A stretch of 64,000 bases of DNA from Deinococcus koreensis (GTDB lineage Bacteria; Deinococcota; Deinococci; Deinococcales; Deinococcaceae), in NCBI RefSeq assembly GCF_002901445.1, contig NZ_PPPD01000001.1, positions 3,168,501 to 3,232,500 on the forward strand, given 5' to 3'. Below the pieces are notes generated by a model. That model did not search any database, had not been told where the DNA came from, and saw nothing but the letters and a program-made list of their open reading frames with translations. The position numbers were made by a program, and so were the translations under genes. Shown here piece after piece: positions 24,670 to 35,668 of the stretch. How positions within the stretch are numbered: the stretch's first letter is position 1; each line of letters opens with the position of its first letter.

Positions 24670-25890
24670 CTACTTGCTGAGCTGACCGATGATGCTGAAC
24701 ATCGGGAGGAACATCCCGGCCACGATCGTCCCCACGATGCCGCCCAGGAACAGGATCATGATGGGCTCGATGGCCGCCGTCATGCCCTCGACGGCCTCAT
24801 CGACCTCGCGGTCGTAGAAGTCGCCGACCTTGCTGAGCATGGAGTCCAGCGAGCCGGTCTCCTCGCCGATGGCCACCATGGAGACCACCATGGGCGGAAA
24901 GACCTTGCTGGTCGCCAGGCTGGAACTCATCTGGTCGCCCACCATGACCACGTTCTTGGCGTTCTCGATGGTCTCTTCCACGATGGCGTTGTTGGCGGTG
25001 CCCTTGGTGATCTCCAGGCTCTCGATGATGTTCACGCCGGAACTGATCAGCAGCCCGAAGGTGCGGGCGAAGGAGCTGATGGCGCTCTTTTTCAGCAGGT
25101 TCCCGAAGATCGGGATGCGCAGCTTGATGTCGTCGATGACGTGGCGGCCCTTGGGCGTCTTGTAGTAGGCCCGGTAGGCAAACGTCACAATGGCGATGAT
25201 GGCCACGATGTAGAGGGTGCCGTGCTGCAGGAAATTTGACACGGCCATCAGCGCGCGCGTGATCAGCGGCAGCGGCGCGTTCATCTGCGCCAGGATCGAG
25301 GCGAACTGCGGCACGATGGTGGTGAGCAGGAAGTAGGTGATCAGCACGGCGAAGATCAGCACGATGACCGGGTAGGTCAGAGCGCTCTTGATCTTGCCGC
25401 GCAGGGCGAGTTCCTTTTCCTGGAAGTCGGCGATGCGCTCGAGCACCGAGTCCAGGGTGCCGCTGGTCTCCCCGGCGCGCACCAGGTTCACGTAGAGCCG
25501 GTTAAACAGCTTGGGATACTTCACCAGCGATTCGCTCAGCGGCGTGCCGCTCTCGACATCGGTACGCATGGCCTTCACGATGGCCTGGAAGCCTTTGTGC
25601 TCCAGCTGCCGCTGCAGGATCGCCAGCGACTGCACCAGCGGCACCCCGGCGTTGATCAGCGTGGCCAGCTGCTTGCTGAACACCGCCACCTGTTTGAGGC
25701 TGGGCGGCCGGTCGCCGATGAAGGGGATCTTGATATCGGCGTTCAGGCCCGCCTTCGGCGGCTTGATCTCGACGATCATGAGGTTCTTCGCGCGCAGGGT
25801 GTCGCGCACCTGGGCGACCGACTCCGCCTCCATCTGAGATTTCAGCACTTTCCCAGAGCGGTCGCGCACACGGTATTCGAAGACGGGCAT
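24670..25890 (-). CDS. pilC: Type IV pilus inner-membrane platform protein PilC (T2SSF)
   Basis: A 406-residue inner-membrane protein on which the pilus ATPases act; in Deinococcota it serves natural transformation and twitching. Two T2SSF repeats are seen: the first around residues 80-205 (FSKQLATLINAGVPLVQSL and RAGETSGTLDSVLERIADFQE), the second 280-400 (FARTFGLLISSGVNIIESLEI and AIGEETGSLDSMLSKVGDFY). Three membrane helices occur near 180, 230 and 385. Start at ATG 25890: TATACT is eight bases upstream, and the longer frame would begin before the promoter. A standalone gene with its own terminator. Confidence 0.95.
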   Translation of the reverse strand: MPVFEYRVRDRSGKVLKSQMEAESVAQVRDTLRAKNLMIVEIKPPKAGLNADIKIPFIGDRPPSLKQVAVFSKQLATLINAGVPLVQSLAILQRQLEHKGFQAIVKAMRTDVESGTPLSESLVKYPKLFNRLYVNLVRAGETSGTLDSVLERIADFQEKELALRGKIKSALTYPVIVLIFAVLITYFLLTTIVPQFASILAQMNAPLPLITRALMAVSNFLQHGTLYIVAIIAIVTFAYRAYYKTPKGRHVIDDIKLRIPIFGNLLKKSAISSFARTFGLLISSGVNIIESLEITKGTANNAIVEETIENAKNVVMVGDQMSSSLATSKVFPPMVVSMVAIGEETGSLDSMLSKVGDFYDREVDEAVEGMTAAIEPIMILFLGGIVGTIVAGMFLPMFSIIGQLSK

Positions 25891-25898
25891 ACCGGATG

Positions 25899-25906
25899 AG
25901 TATAGT
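25899..25906. promoter_or_regulatory. Overlapping divergent -10 boxes (pilC and tsaC)
   Basis: Minus-strand TATACT (25904-25899) serves pilC. Plus-strand TATAGT (25901-25906) overlaps it by four bases and could start a transcript with a leader of about 95 bases toward tsaC. RNA polymerase could not use both at once. Confidence 0.55.
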
Positions 25907-26007
25907 CTTGGGGGTCTTGCGGCCACCTTACAAACCGGGGGTCAGACCCCAGCCGGACACCGGCCCGCCTCTGCGATCCGCCACAGCCCCTGCGACCCTC
26001 CTCCACG

Positions 26008-26654
26008 ATGAATCCCCCACCCGTTCCCCCCACCCCCGCTCCCGAGTGGCACGCCGCCGTGTCGGCTGCCCTGGACGCCCTGCACAGGGGCGGCGTCGTC
26101 GCCTACCCGACGGAGACCGTCTGGGGGCTGGCCGCGCACCCGGCCTTCCCGGAGGCCGTGCAGCGCCTGCGCAGCGAGAAGGGCAGTGCCGCCGACAAAC
26201 CCCTGCAGGTCTCCTGCGACAGCGCCCGGCAGGCCCTCCTGCTGGCCCGGCCGGATGGGTCGCTGGAACGGCTGTCCGGGCTGTGGCCCGGCCCGCTGAC
26301 CGTGGTCACGCCGGGCAGCGCCCTGTGCCCGCCGGCGCTGATGCCACAGGGCAAGGTGGGCCTGCGGGTGCCGGATCATCCGGTGGCGCTGGAGCTGCTG
26401 CGCCGCTCCGGCGGCTTCCTGGTCACCACCAGTTGCAACCGGACGGGCGAGCCCCCCGCGCTGACCGAGCAGGAGGCGCGGGCCACCGACCTGGCCGACC
26501 TGACCCTGCCCGACGGTGGGGTGCCGGCCGGCGGTCAGGCGAGCACCGTGGTGCTGCTGCCTGGGGGTCTGATCCTGCGCCGGGGCATTCTGGGCGAGGC
26601 ACAGATCCGGGCCGCCTTGCGGGGCACCGCACTCCCCCCGACCGGAGAGCGGCC

Positions 26655-26658
<4 letters not shown>
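26008..26658 (+). CDS. tsaC: L-threonylcarbamoyladenylate synthase (YrdC/Sua5 domain)
   Basis: A 216-residue enzyme that makes threonylcarbamoyl-AMP from Thr, bicarbonate and ATP for the universal tRNA t6A37 modification. The YrdC core is clear: GGVVAYPTETVWGLAAH, EKGSAADKPLQVSC, WPGPLTVVTPG, GLRVPDHPVALELL and LVTTSCNRTGEPPA. It has only the YrdC domain, without the C-terminal Sua5 extension. The ATG at 26008 lacks a good ribosome-binding site. Its stop overlaps the scpB start by four bases (ATGA). Confidence 0.93.
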
Positions 26659-27185
<527 letters not shown>

Positions 27186-27295
27186 GCGGCCGGGGCGGGC
27201 TGCCTGCCGCCCTCCACACCTCCCGCTTCGTTAGCCCTCCACGGCGGTCCTCCACTACGGGGGGTCACTTGTGGTTCCGTGGGGAATAGGAGAAC

Positions 27296-27355
27296 ATGGC
27301 CACAGCAGGACATCGCTGGCCTCACCGCGCGGTGCCCGCCCCCCCTCCCGCATGA
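27296..27355 (+). CDS. 19-codon leader peptide coupled to the DUF4388 gene
   Basis: A small frame with an excellent ribosome-binding site (TAGGAG, four bases before ATG at 27296). It encodes MATAGHRWPHRAVPAPPPA and stops at TGA 27353-27355, exactly overlapping the ATG of the downstream gene (ATGA). The downstream gene has no ribosome-binding site of its own, so this leader probably delivers ribosomes to it. The proline cluster just before the stop could slow ribosomes. Whether the peptide has its own function is unknown. Confidence 0.55.
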   Translation: MATAGHRWPHRAVPAPPPA

Positions 27356-28113
27356 CCCATTCCTCGGCCAGTCTCGAAACCTTCGACTTTCTGGAGTTGC
27401 TGTATCTGCTGACCGACCAGGAGCGCACGGGTGTCCTGACCGTGTACCGCGCGGACGGCCAGTTCCAGGCCTGGCTGGAGCGCGGCCTGATCCGGCAGAT
27501 CGATTTCGGCGCGGAGCAGGGGGTGCGCGCCCTGATGCGCCTGATGGCCGATCCGCGTGGCCGCTTTCAGTTCGACGAGGGAGTGACCCACCCCGCCCCC
27601 CGGCTCTCGGCGCCGCTGGACGAGCTGGCGCTGGAACTGCTGGACGCGCTGCCGCCCCCGCCGCTGACCTTCGACGGCCCGGTGCGCGTGACCTCGCGTG
27701 AGCGCCTGAACCGCCTGCGCTGGAGCCTGCAGGATCAGGACGTGCTGCGCCAGATCGAGGCCCAGCGGCCGGTCGGTGAGCTGGTCGGCGATCCCGACGC
27801 CCGCCGCCTGCTGGAAAAACTGTTCCGGATCGGGCTGATCGTGCCCCGCAAGTCCCGCCTGGCGCGGCTGACCGTCACGGTGACCCGCCAGGTGCAGGGG
27901 GTGGCGCTGGTGGACGAAGTGATCTTCAGGCGCTGGAAGGAGGATCTGGTGCGGCCCCCGCAGAGCATCGCGGTGCGAACCGACGACGGCGAGGTCTACA
28001 CCCTGCCGGTTCGCAGCGGCAGCAATCTGGCCGCCCTGCTGATGATCCCGCCGGAACTGCTGATGCGGACCGACCTGCGAGCCGGCGACAGCGTGCTGGT
28101 GCGCCCCCTCTAA
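27352..28113 (+). CDS. DUF4388 (PATAN-like) domain protein
   Basis: A 253-residue cytosolic protein. The N-terminal 95 residues match DUF4388: LETFDFLELLYLLTDQERTG and VLTVYRADGQFQAWLERGLI. Such domains occur next to response regulators and GTPase or motility modules in Deinococcota and Myxococcota. The rest (100-253) is not recognised; it has a winged-helix-like region and ends in a small beta-rich domain. I use ATG 27352 because a leader peptide stops on it. Function probably signalling; no partner is visible nearby. Confidence 0.8.
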   Translation: MTHSSASLETFDFLELLYLLTDQERTGVLTVYRADGQFQAWLERGLIRQIDFGAEQGVRALMRLMADPRGRFQFDEGVTHPAPRLSAPLDELALELLDALPPPPLTFDGPVRVTSRERLNRLRWSLQDQDVLRQIEAQRPVGELVGDPDARRLLEKLFRIGLIVPRKSRLARLTVTVTRQVQGVALVDEVIFRRWKEDLVRPPQSIAVRTDDGEVYTLPVRSGSNLAALLMIPPELLMRTDLRAGDSVLVRPL

Positions 28114-28227
28114 CCTGGGTCTCCGTTTCGTCAGGGCACGGCCACCCCTGCCACGCCGAGGTGCGGGGCCGTCCTGCTCACTGGAATTGATCCACGCCTG
28201 CCCGTTCACAGGCGGACACCCGCCCGA

Positions 28228-28271
28228 CTGATCCCACTCCACTGATCTCACTCCACTGGCCCCGCTACACT
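28228..28271 (+). promoter_or_regulatory. gatA promoter with direct repeats
   Basis: TACACT (28266-28271) lies eight bases before the gatA ATG. Upstream, ACTGATCYCACTCC occurs twice in tandem (28228-28255), covering the -35 region; this could be duplication or a binding site. Confidence 0.6.
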
Positions 28272-28279
28272 GGCGCGGT

Positions 28280-29731
<1,452 letters not shown>

Positions 29732-30037
29732 CCCAGAGGGAGGGGAGGGAAGCAGCCGGGCTGGACGGGTCTGGCAGGGTTTGGGCGATTTCATCCCGCA
29801 GGAGTGGAAGGCCGTTCGGACACCTGAGGGCACCCCCACGGACTCCGACCCCTTCCCGTCGGTCGGGGAGTTCGTTCGGGATAAAGGGATTCGCCGAGCC
29901 ACGAGGGTGAGCAGGGGCCACGGCGGACTGGACGGCGATAGACGAGTCCTCGGCGCTGTTCCGGGCGTCCGGGGATCAGACGGAAGCCGAAGAGGCTCAG
30001 CCCCGGCGGAGCAGGACGCGTCGCCGGCCCACGGGCC
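29732..30037. other. 306-bp gap between convergent genes
   Basis: No gene seen. Arg/Pro-rich frames on both strands are typical of noncoding GC-rich DNA. No clear terminator hairpin with a T-run was found. Confidence 0.5.
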
Positions 30038-33000
30038 TCAGGTGATGGCCCGGTTGCGCTCGCCAGGGCCGCCTGCACAGATCTGGTTGCGGCCCTGATC
30101 CTTGGCGCGGTAGAGCTGCTCGTCGGCCACCGAGATCAGTTTTTCGTGGTTGGCCACGGTCGGCTCGCAGGCCACCCCGATCGAGAGGGTCACGCTCAGG
30201 CGCGGGTGGATCTGCGACCAGTCGTAGGCGCGTACCAGATCCTGCACCCGCTCGCAGACGTTCTGGGCCTGGGGCAGCAGGGTGTTGGGGAAGACGAACA
30301 GGAATTCCTCGCCCCCGTAGCGGCCGATGGAATCCATGTTCCGCACCGCCGACTGGAACAGCTGCGCCACCATCCGCAGCACCTGATCGCCGACCAGATG
30401 CGAGAACTGATCGTTGATCTGCTTGAAGTGGTCGATGTCCGCCATCGCCACGCTGACGGGCCGGCGGGTCACCCGCGCCTCCATGAACTCGTGCTGCAGC
30501 AGGCCCTCGATGTGGCGGCGGTTGTACAGGCCCGTCAGGCCGTCTTCGGACAGCTGGCGTTCCAGCAGCTTGGACTGCTCCTCGAGCATGTTGACCAGGC
30601 TGCTCTTCTCCGCGTTCACCCGCTCCAGGGCCTCGTTGGCGCTGGCCAGCTCGATGGTCTTGAGGCGGTAGATCTGCGCCTCGGACTTCGCGCGCTCGAC
30701 CTCCAGCTGGGTCATCATCGAGCGGGTCTTCATGGCGGCCGTCTGGTCGTGGATCTCGCGTTCCAGATCGTGGTGCTGGCGGTAGAGGTTGAAGGCCTCC
30801 TCGTGCCGCCCTTCCTGGGCCGCGAGTTCCGAGAGCTGCTGGTAGGCCTGGAGTTCCAGGTCGCGCATCGACCACTGCTGGGACGCCATCAGGGCGCGTT
30901 CGTAGTAGGTGCGGGCCTCCGCCGTCTCCTGGTGGCTGTGCAGCAGCTGCCCCAGCTCGTAGTGGTTCCAGGCCGCGTTGACGTGCAGATCCTCTTCCCG
31001 CGCCTGCTCGATGGCCTGGAGCAGCAGGGCCTTGCCGCCCTCGATATCGCCCAGGTGCGCGGCCGCCTTGCCGGACAGCGCCAGGCTGAGGTTCATGACC
31101 GACATGTTGCCCGTGATCTGCGCGAATTCCACGGCGGTCTGGGCCGACTGGGCCGCCAGCTCGATCTGTCCCCGGTCGAAGGCGATGGTGGCGAGCGTGT
31201 TCAGGGCGTGATCCTGCCCCGGCACCACGCCCAGGTTGCGGTACAGCTCCAGGCTCTGTTCCACGAACTGCTGGGCCTGCGCCAGATCGCGGTTCTTGTA
31301 GCTGATGCTGGCGAGGTTGTGCAGGCAGTGGGCTTCGCGCAGATGGTCGCGGTGTTCGCGGGCCAGGCGCAGCACCAGCGCCAGCTGATCGGTCGCCTTG
31401 GCGTAGTCCTGCAGGCTGTTGTACACGGCGGCGATGTAGTTGGCGCAGTCGGCCTGCAGTCCGGGGTCGTCCAGGCGCACGCCGATGTCCAGCCCCTGCG
31501 ACAGGTGGCTGAGCGCCTCCTCGTAGGCGCCGGCATGGAGGCGGTAGTAGCCGGCGGTGCGGTGGGCCATCCCCAGGGTGCGTTCGTCGGCGCCCTGGCG
31601 GGCCAGTTCGATGGCGCGGGCGGCCAGCTCCTGCCCGGTTTTCAGGTCGCTCTGACGCAGTTCCCAGGCCCTCTCGATCAGTTCCTGCACTTCCAGGTTG
31701 GCCGGGCTGGCGGGCACCGGCAGGCGCGCCGGCATGTCCACCGCCACCGTGCCGAACAGGGTGGTCGGCCCCGAAGCGGCCTGCCCGCCCGTGATCAGTT
31801 CCAGCAGCTGTCCCACGATGGTCGGGTCGAACTGGGTGCCCGCCTGCCGCTGCATCTCGTCCAGGGCGGCCTGCACCGGCCAGGCGTCCTTATAGGGCCG
31901 CTCGGTGATCAGGGCGTCGAAGACGTCGGCCACGGCCACGATCCGGCCGCTGATGGGAATCCCCTCGCCCCTCAGCCCGCGCGGGTAGCCGGTGCCGTCC
32001 CAGCGCTCGTGGTGGGTCATGGCGATTTCCTCGGCGACCCGCAGCAGCCGCGACTTGCTGCCCTCCAGCACCTTGGCACCGATCACCGTGTGCAGCTTCA
32101 TGCGCTCGTATTCCTCGGCGGAGTAGCGCCCGGTCTTGAGCAGGATGTCGTCGCCGACCCCGATCTTGCCGATGTCGTGCAGCCGGGCGGCCCAGCGCAG
32201 CAGCTCGATCTCCTCCTGGGGCAGCCCCATGGCCTGACCCAGCGAGGCGCTGAGTTCCCCGACCCGCCGGGTGTGCTGCCCGGTCTTGTCGTCGCGGTAC
32301 TCGGCCGCCATCCCCAGCCGGTTGACGATCTCGATCTGCACCGCTTCCAGCTCGGCGGTACGCAGGCGCACGGTCTCCTCGGCCTGCAGGCGGGCCAGCT
32401 GCGAGGCGTCGTTGAGCTGGCGGTACATCTCGGTCTCGCGCCGCGCCCGCTCGGCCTCGAAGCGCACGGTCAGCGACTGGGTCTTGCGCTCGCTCTCCTC
32501 GCTGAACAGTTCGCGCTCCAGGTCGCGAAAGGCGCGCAGGTGGGGGTAGGCCTCGGCCGGGCGCCCCAGCGCCTCCAGGCCCGTGAACAGGCCCTCCAGG
32601 ATGGAGAGTTTGGAGGCCTGCAGTTCATGGGCCGTGGCGAGTTCCAGGCCCTCCTGCAGGTGCTGGCCAGCGGCCTCGGCATTGCCGCGCTTGAACTCCA
32701 GCCGGCCCAGGCTGAGCAGGGCGTTCACGCGGCCCTGCACGTCGTGGCTCTCGGTGGCCCAGTAGCGCGACTGCCCGAACATCTCCTGCGCCTCGTTCAG
32801 CGCCCCCTGATCCAGATGCACCAGGCCGACGTTGTCGTACAGGTCGATGAGGTGGTGGGTCAGGTCGTGCTCGCGGGCCAGGTCGATGGCCTCGGTGAGG
32901 ATGGCCTGGGCCTGCTCGAACTCGCCCAGATCCTTGTGGGCCAGGCCGCTCATGCCCATGGCGCCCAGTTCGGTCTCGATGTCGCCGCTGCGCCGGGCCT

Positions 33001-33559
33001 GCTCCAGCCCCGGCTCCAGGAAGGTCAGCGCCTGCGCGGGCTGCGCCATGGTGAGGAAGATCCGGCCGATGTTGACGTTGCACGCGGCGCGCAGGTCGTC
33101 GGGAATCTCGGTGTACTGGTCGCACAGCTTCTGGCACTGGTACAGCGCGGCCAGCGCGTCGGCGTGGGCGCCCAGATACGACCACAGCATGCCGATGTTA
33201 TTCAGACACAGGCCCTGCCCCACGCGGTCGCCGTCGCGGGCGCGCAGTTCCACCTCGCGCTGCTGGGCGTTGACGGCCACGCTGAACTGGCCGCAGTGCT
33301 GCGCGGCGGTCGCCAGCATCGAGAGGGCCTCGACCTCCTGCGCGTCCTGACCGGCCGCGCGGGCACGTTCGGCGTAGAGCTGCGCCGCGTCGATCAGTTC
33401 CTCGTTGCGCCCCTCGGCCGCCAGCTCGGCGCACACCGAGGCGTAGGGAGCCAGCGCCTCCTCGCTCCGGTGGGCGGGCAGGGAGGAGGGGGAGACCGGC
33501 ATCACCACGTCCGGGACACCCGTGCCCGGCATAGCGGTGCCCAGGAAGGAATCATTCAT
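30038..33559 (-). CDS. TPR - HD-GYP - TPR - GGDEF signalling protein
   Basis: A very large (1,173-residue) cytosolic protein. TPR-like repeats fill residues 45-345, then a coiled coil. An HD-GYP domain at about 405-590 has HDIGKIGV and HERWDGTGYPRG, so c-di-GMP hydrolysis is expected. A second TPR array spans 620-920, another coiled coil follows, and a C-terminal GGDEF domain (about 990-1160) has RYGGEEFLFVFP. RNMD five residues before GGEEF is a complete inhibitory I-site, so the cyclase looks active and feedback-controlled. The ATG at 33559 has GGGAG five bases upstream; the upstream ATG at 33571 is less likely. It follows the next signalling gene by about 13 bases. Confidence 0.92.
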   Translation of the reverse strand: MNDSFLGTAMPGTGVPDVVMPVSPSSLPAHRSEEALAPYASVCAELAAEGRNEELIDAAQLYAERARAAGQDAQEVEALSMLATAAQHCGQFSVAVNAQQREVELRARDGDRVGQGLCLNNIGMLWSYLGAHADALAALYQCQKLCDQYTEIPDDLRAACNVNIGRIFLTMAQPAQALTFLEPGLEQARRSGDIETELGAMGMSGLAHKDLGEFEQAQAILTEAIDLAREHDLTHHLIDLYDNVGLVHLDQGALNEAQEMFGQSRYWATESHDVQGRVNALLSLGRLEFKRGNAEAAGQHLQEGLELATAHELQASKLSILEGLFTGLEALGRPAEAYPHLRAFRDLERELFSEESERKTQSLTVRFEAERARRETEMYRQLNDASQLARLQAEETVRLRTAELEAVQIEIVNRLGMAAEYRDDKTGQHTRRVGELSASLGQAMGLPQEEIELLRWAARLHDIGKIGVGDDILLKTGRYSAEEYERMKLHTVIGAKVLEGSKSRLLRVAEEIAMTHHERWDGTGYPRGLRGEGIPISGRIVAVADVFDALITERPYKDAWPVQAALDEMQRQAGTQFDPTIVGQLLELITGGQAASGPTTLFGTVAVDMPARLPVPASPANLEVQELIERAWELRQSDLKTGQELAARAIELARQGADERTLGMAHRTAGYYRLHAGAYEEALSHLSQGLDIGVRLDDPGLQADCANYIAAVYNSLQDYAKATDQLALVLRLAREHRDHLREAHCLHNLASISYKNRDLAQAQQFVEQSLELYRNLGVVPGQDHALNTLATIAFDRGQIELAAQSAQTAVEFAQITGNMSVMNLSLALSGKAAAHLGDIEGGKALLLQAIEQAREEDLHVNAAWNHYELGQLLHSHQETAEARTYYERALMASQQWSMRDLELQAYQQLSELAAQEGRHEEAFNLYRQHHDLEREIHDQTAAMKTRSMMTQLEVERAKSEAQIYRLKTIELASANEALERVNAEKSSLVNMLEEQSKLLERQLSEDGLTGLYNRRHIEGLLQHEFMEARVTRRPVSVAMADIDHFKQINDQFSHLVGDQVLRMVAQLFQSAVRNMDSIGRYGGEEFLFVFPNTLLPQAQNVCERVQDLVRAYDWSQIHPRLSVTLSIGVACEPTVANHEKLISVADEQLYRAKDQGRNQICAGGPGERNRAIT

Positions 33560-33572
33560 CGCGTCTCCCATG

Positions 33573-35276
33573 CTATCGCCTGTCCACCATGGGCGCGCTC
33601 GACATGGGCATCAGGCCGTCCAGCGCCAGGCGGAAGACCTCCGAGAGCTCGCGCGCCTGATCCGGGCAGACCACGTCCGAGATCAGCACGTCCACCGGAA
33701 AGGGGGCTCCCTTCACGAACTCCCGCAGCGCCCCGCGCAGCCGCTCCTGCCAGCCGGCCAGGGCGCTGCGCCGACCCAGTTCGGGAGGAATCCTCAGTAG
33801 GGTGGCGAAGGTCGCGCCGTTCAGGCGGTAGGCCCGGTCCTCGGTGCGGCCGGTGTCGTGGAGCAGCCGGGCCAGTTTCACGATCAGATCGTTGCCCCCC
33901 GCGTAGCCCACGGTCGCGTTCATGAAGCGGATGTTCCCCACCTCGATGACCGAGAGCACGAAGCCGCTGCCGTGCCGGGCGCTGTAGGCCACCTCGCCCG
34001 TCAGATCCGTCAGGAAGGCCTGCCGGTTGCCCAGCCCGGTGTACTCGTCGGTCAGGGCCGTGCGTTCCATGGCCTGCATGTGCAGGTGCCGCGAGAGGTT
34101 CAGGGCCAGCGACTGGGCGGCCGTCTGGAGCAGCGGGGTGTTCTCGTGCGAGCCGTGCGCCGCTCCTTCCGGGTCGAAGGCGTGGATGGTCAGCGTCTGG
34201 CCCTGCATATCGCACTGCACGCTCAGTCCACCCGAGCCGGGCAGGCCGCCGGAGCCGGGCCGCGCCACCATCCCGGCGGCGAGCACCGTGCCGTCCTGGC
34301 GGTAGGCGGCCAGCGCTGGCCCCTGGGTGGAGGGAAACCAGGCCGCGCAGGCGGCGTAGCCCGAGAGCCGGGCCAGCACCGGCAGGCCGACCTCCAGCAG
34401 CTCCGCGACGCCGCGCGCCTGTTCCAGCTGGCGCGAGAGCAGGTTCAGCAGTTCCGCCTGCTGGATGGCCCGCAGCAGCTGTTCGGTGCGCTCGTGGACG
34501 CGCTCCTCGAGCCCGGCGTTGAGGATACGGAGTTCCTGCTCGGCGTTGCGCCGCAGATCGATTTCCATGTTCAGCCGCAGGGCGGGATTGACCAGGGCCG
34601 CCACGGCCTCCAGCTGGGCGTACATGCTGGTGTCCCAGACCACGCCGGGCGCACTCACGACGGCCAGCGTCCCCCAGGGGGAATCGGAGCCGGCCAGCGG
34701 CAGCAGGGCCACGGTCTGCTGCTGCGCGCCCCAGCCCTGTTCGTAGACCGGCTGGTTGCTGGTGACCGGCGGCAGTTCCGACCAGGCCACGGCCGTCGAG
34801 CCGGCGGCGCCGCGCACCAGCCAGGGCATCGCCACCGCCCCGCCCCCGGTGTCCGGCCGGGTCAGCAGGGCCACCCCCCGCAGCTTGACGGTGGTCGACA
34901 GGGCGGCCTCGACCTCCAGCAGCACGCTGTCGGTGGTATTGACGCGCAGAATCCGCCGCCCGAGATCCAGGATCATGCGGGCGTCGCCCGACAGGTGGCG
35001 GTAGTGCGGCAGCGCCTGCAACTGCTGCGGCGCTCCCGGCCGCCGGTAGCCCGAGCCGCGCACGGTCTCGATCAGGTGTTCTCCCGCCTTGCGGCGGATC
35101 CGTTTCACGTAGGCGTCCACGATCCGGTCGTCTCCGCCGAAGTCCAGGCCCCAGACGCGTTCCAGGATCTCGCTCCGGTTGAAGAGCCGTCCCGGATTGC
35201 GGTTCAAGAGATCGAAGAGGGCGTCTTCCTTGGCCGTCAGGGTGGCCCGCGTCTGAGCGTCGAGGTCAGCGCTCAC
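33573..35276 (-). CDS. OmpR-type DNA-binding domain fused to GAF and degenerate GGDEF
   Basis: A 567-residue fusion. Residues 5-80 are an OmpR/PhoB winged helix (KEDALFDLLNRNPGRLFNRSEIL, RIVDAYVKRIRRKAGEHLIETVRGSGYR) without a receiver domain. Residues 95-240 look like a GAF domain, then a coiled coil, a second GAF-like region (285-395), and a C-terminal GGDEF-fold domain (400-550) with TDEYTGLGNRQAFLTDL. The signature loop reads YRLNGATFATLL instead of GGDEF, so cyclase activity is not expected; it may bind nucleotide or partner. Start is GTG 35276. It is first in an operon with the HD-GYP/GGDEF protein, one base between frames. Confidence 0.85.
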   Translation of the reverse strand: MSADLDAQTRATLTAKEDALFDLLNRNPGRLFNRSEILERVWGLDFGGDDRIVDAYVKRIRRKAGEHLIETVRGSGYRRPGAPQQLQALPHYRHLSGDARMILDLGRRILRVNTTDSVLLEVEAALSTTVKLRGVALLTRPDTGGGAVAMPWLVRGAAGSTAVAWSELPPVTSNQPVYEQGWGAQQQTVALLPLAGSDSPWGTLAVVSAPGVVWDTSMYAQLEAVAALVNPALRLNMEIDLRRNAEQELRILNAGLEERVHERTEQLLRAIQQAELLNLLSRQLEQARGVAELLEVGLPVLARLSGYAACAAWFPSTQGPALAAYRQDGTVLAAGMVARPGSGGLPGSGGLSVQCDMQGQTLTIHAFDPEGAAHGSHENTPLLQTAAQSLALNLSRHLHMQAMERTALTDEYTGLGNRQAFLTDLTGEVAYSARHGSGFVLSVIEVGNIRFMNATVGYAGGNDLIVKLARLLHDTGRTEDRAYRLNGATFATLLRIPPELGRRSALAGWQERLRGALREFVKGAPFPVDVLISDVVCPDQARELSEVFRLALDGLMPMSSAPMVDRR

Positions 35277-35668
35277 GGCACCTGCCTGCGGCGTCCGGCC
35301 AGGGGGAGAGGAGTGCCGCCTGCAGGGGTCTGACTGCCGTCCCAGAGCCAGTTGCCTTCACAGTCCCGTCCTGACGGGTACCCGATGCTGTGAGGTGAAC
35401 TGCATGGTTCATGGTGGCAGGACGCCGCTTACAGATTTCTCTCATATCGAACGAATGCGCGGCGCTGTGCGCCCCGGTGCGGTGACCGGAGGCGGCCGGG
35501 TGACCGGCGGTCATCAGAGGGCTGGAGTCGCGGGCGACCCCCGCGTGACCGGGAGTGCCGTGGCGGCCGGCCAGACGTCTGAACTGTCCTGTAACACCCT
35601 GCACGATCAGGTGACCGGAGCCCTTCGGCAGCGCGCCTTTCGGTTCATGTCCATCTTCCGGTTCATGC
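35277..35668. promoter_or_regulatory. 392-bp gap with four GTGACCGG repeats
   Basis: No gene is supported. GTGACCGG occurs at 35482, 35500, 35545 and 35611. The second copy is part of a 13-bp palindrome TGACCGGCGGTCA (35501-35513). A small hairpin CCCGTC/GACGGG lies near 35364-35378. The cluster sits upstream of the OmpR-type gene and downstream of the flavoenzyme gene and may be a regulator-binding array. Confidence 0.4.

Noticed and set aside
30146..33925. A 1,259-codon plus-strand frame opposite the TPR/HD-GYP/GGDEF gene
   Set aside because: The minus strand has clear catalytic motifs; the plus translation is low-complexity and is a codon-bias artefact.
35266..35604. 112-codon minus frame upstream of the OmpR-type gene
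   Set aside because: Arg/Gly/His-rich, overlaps the promoter area and has no start signal.
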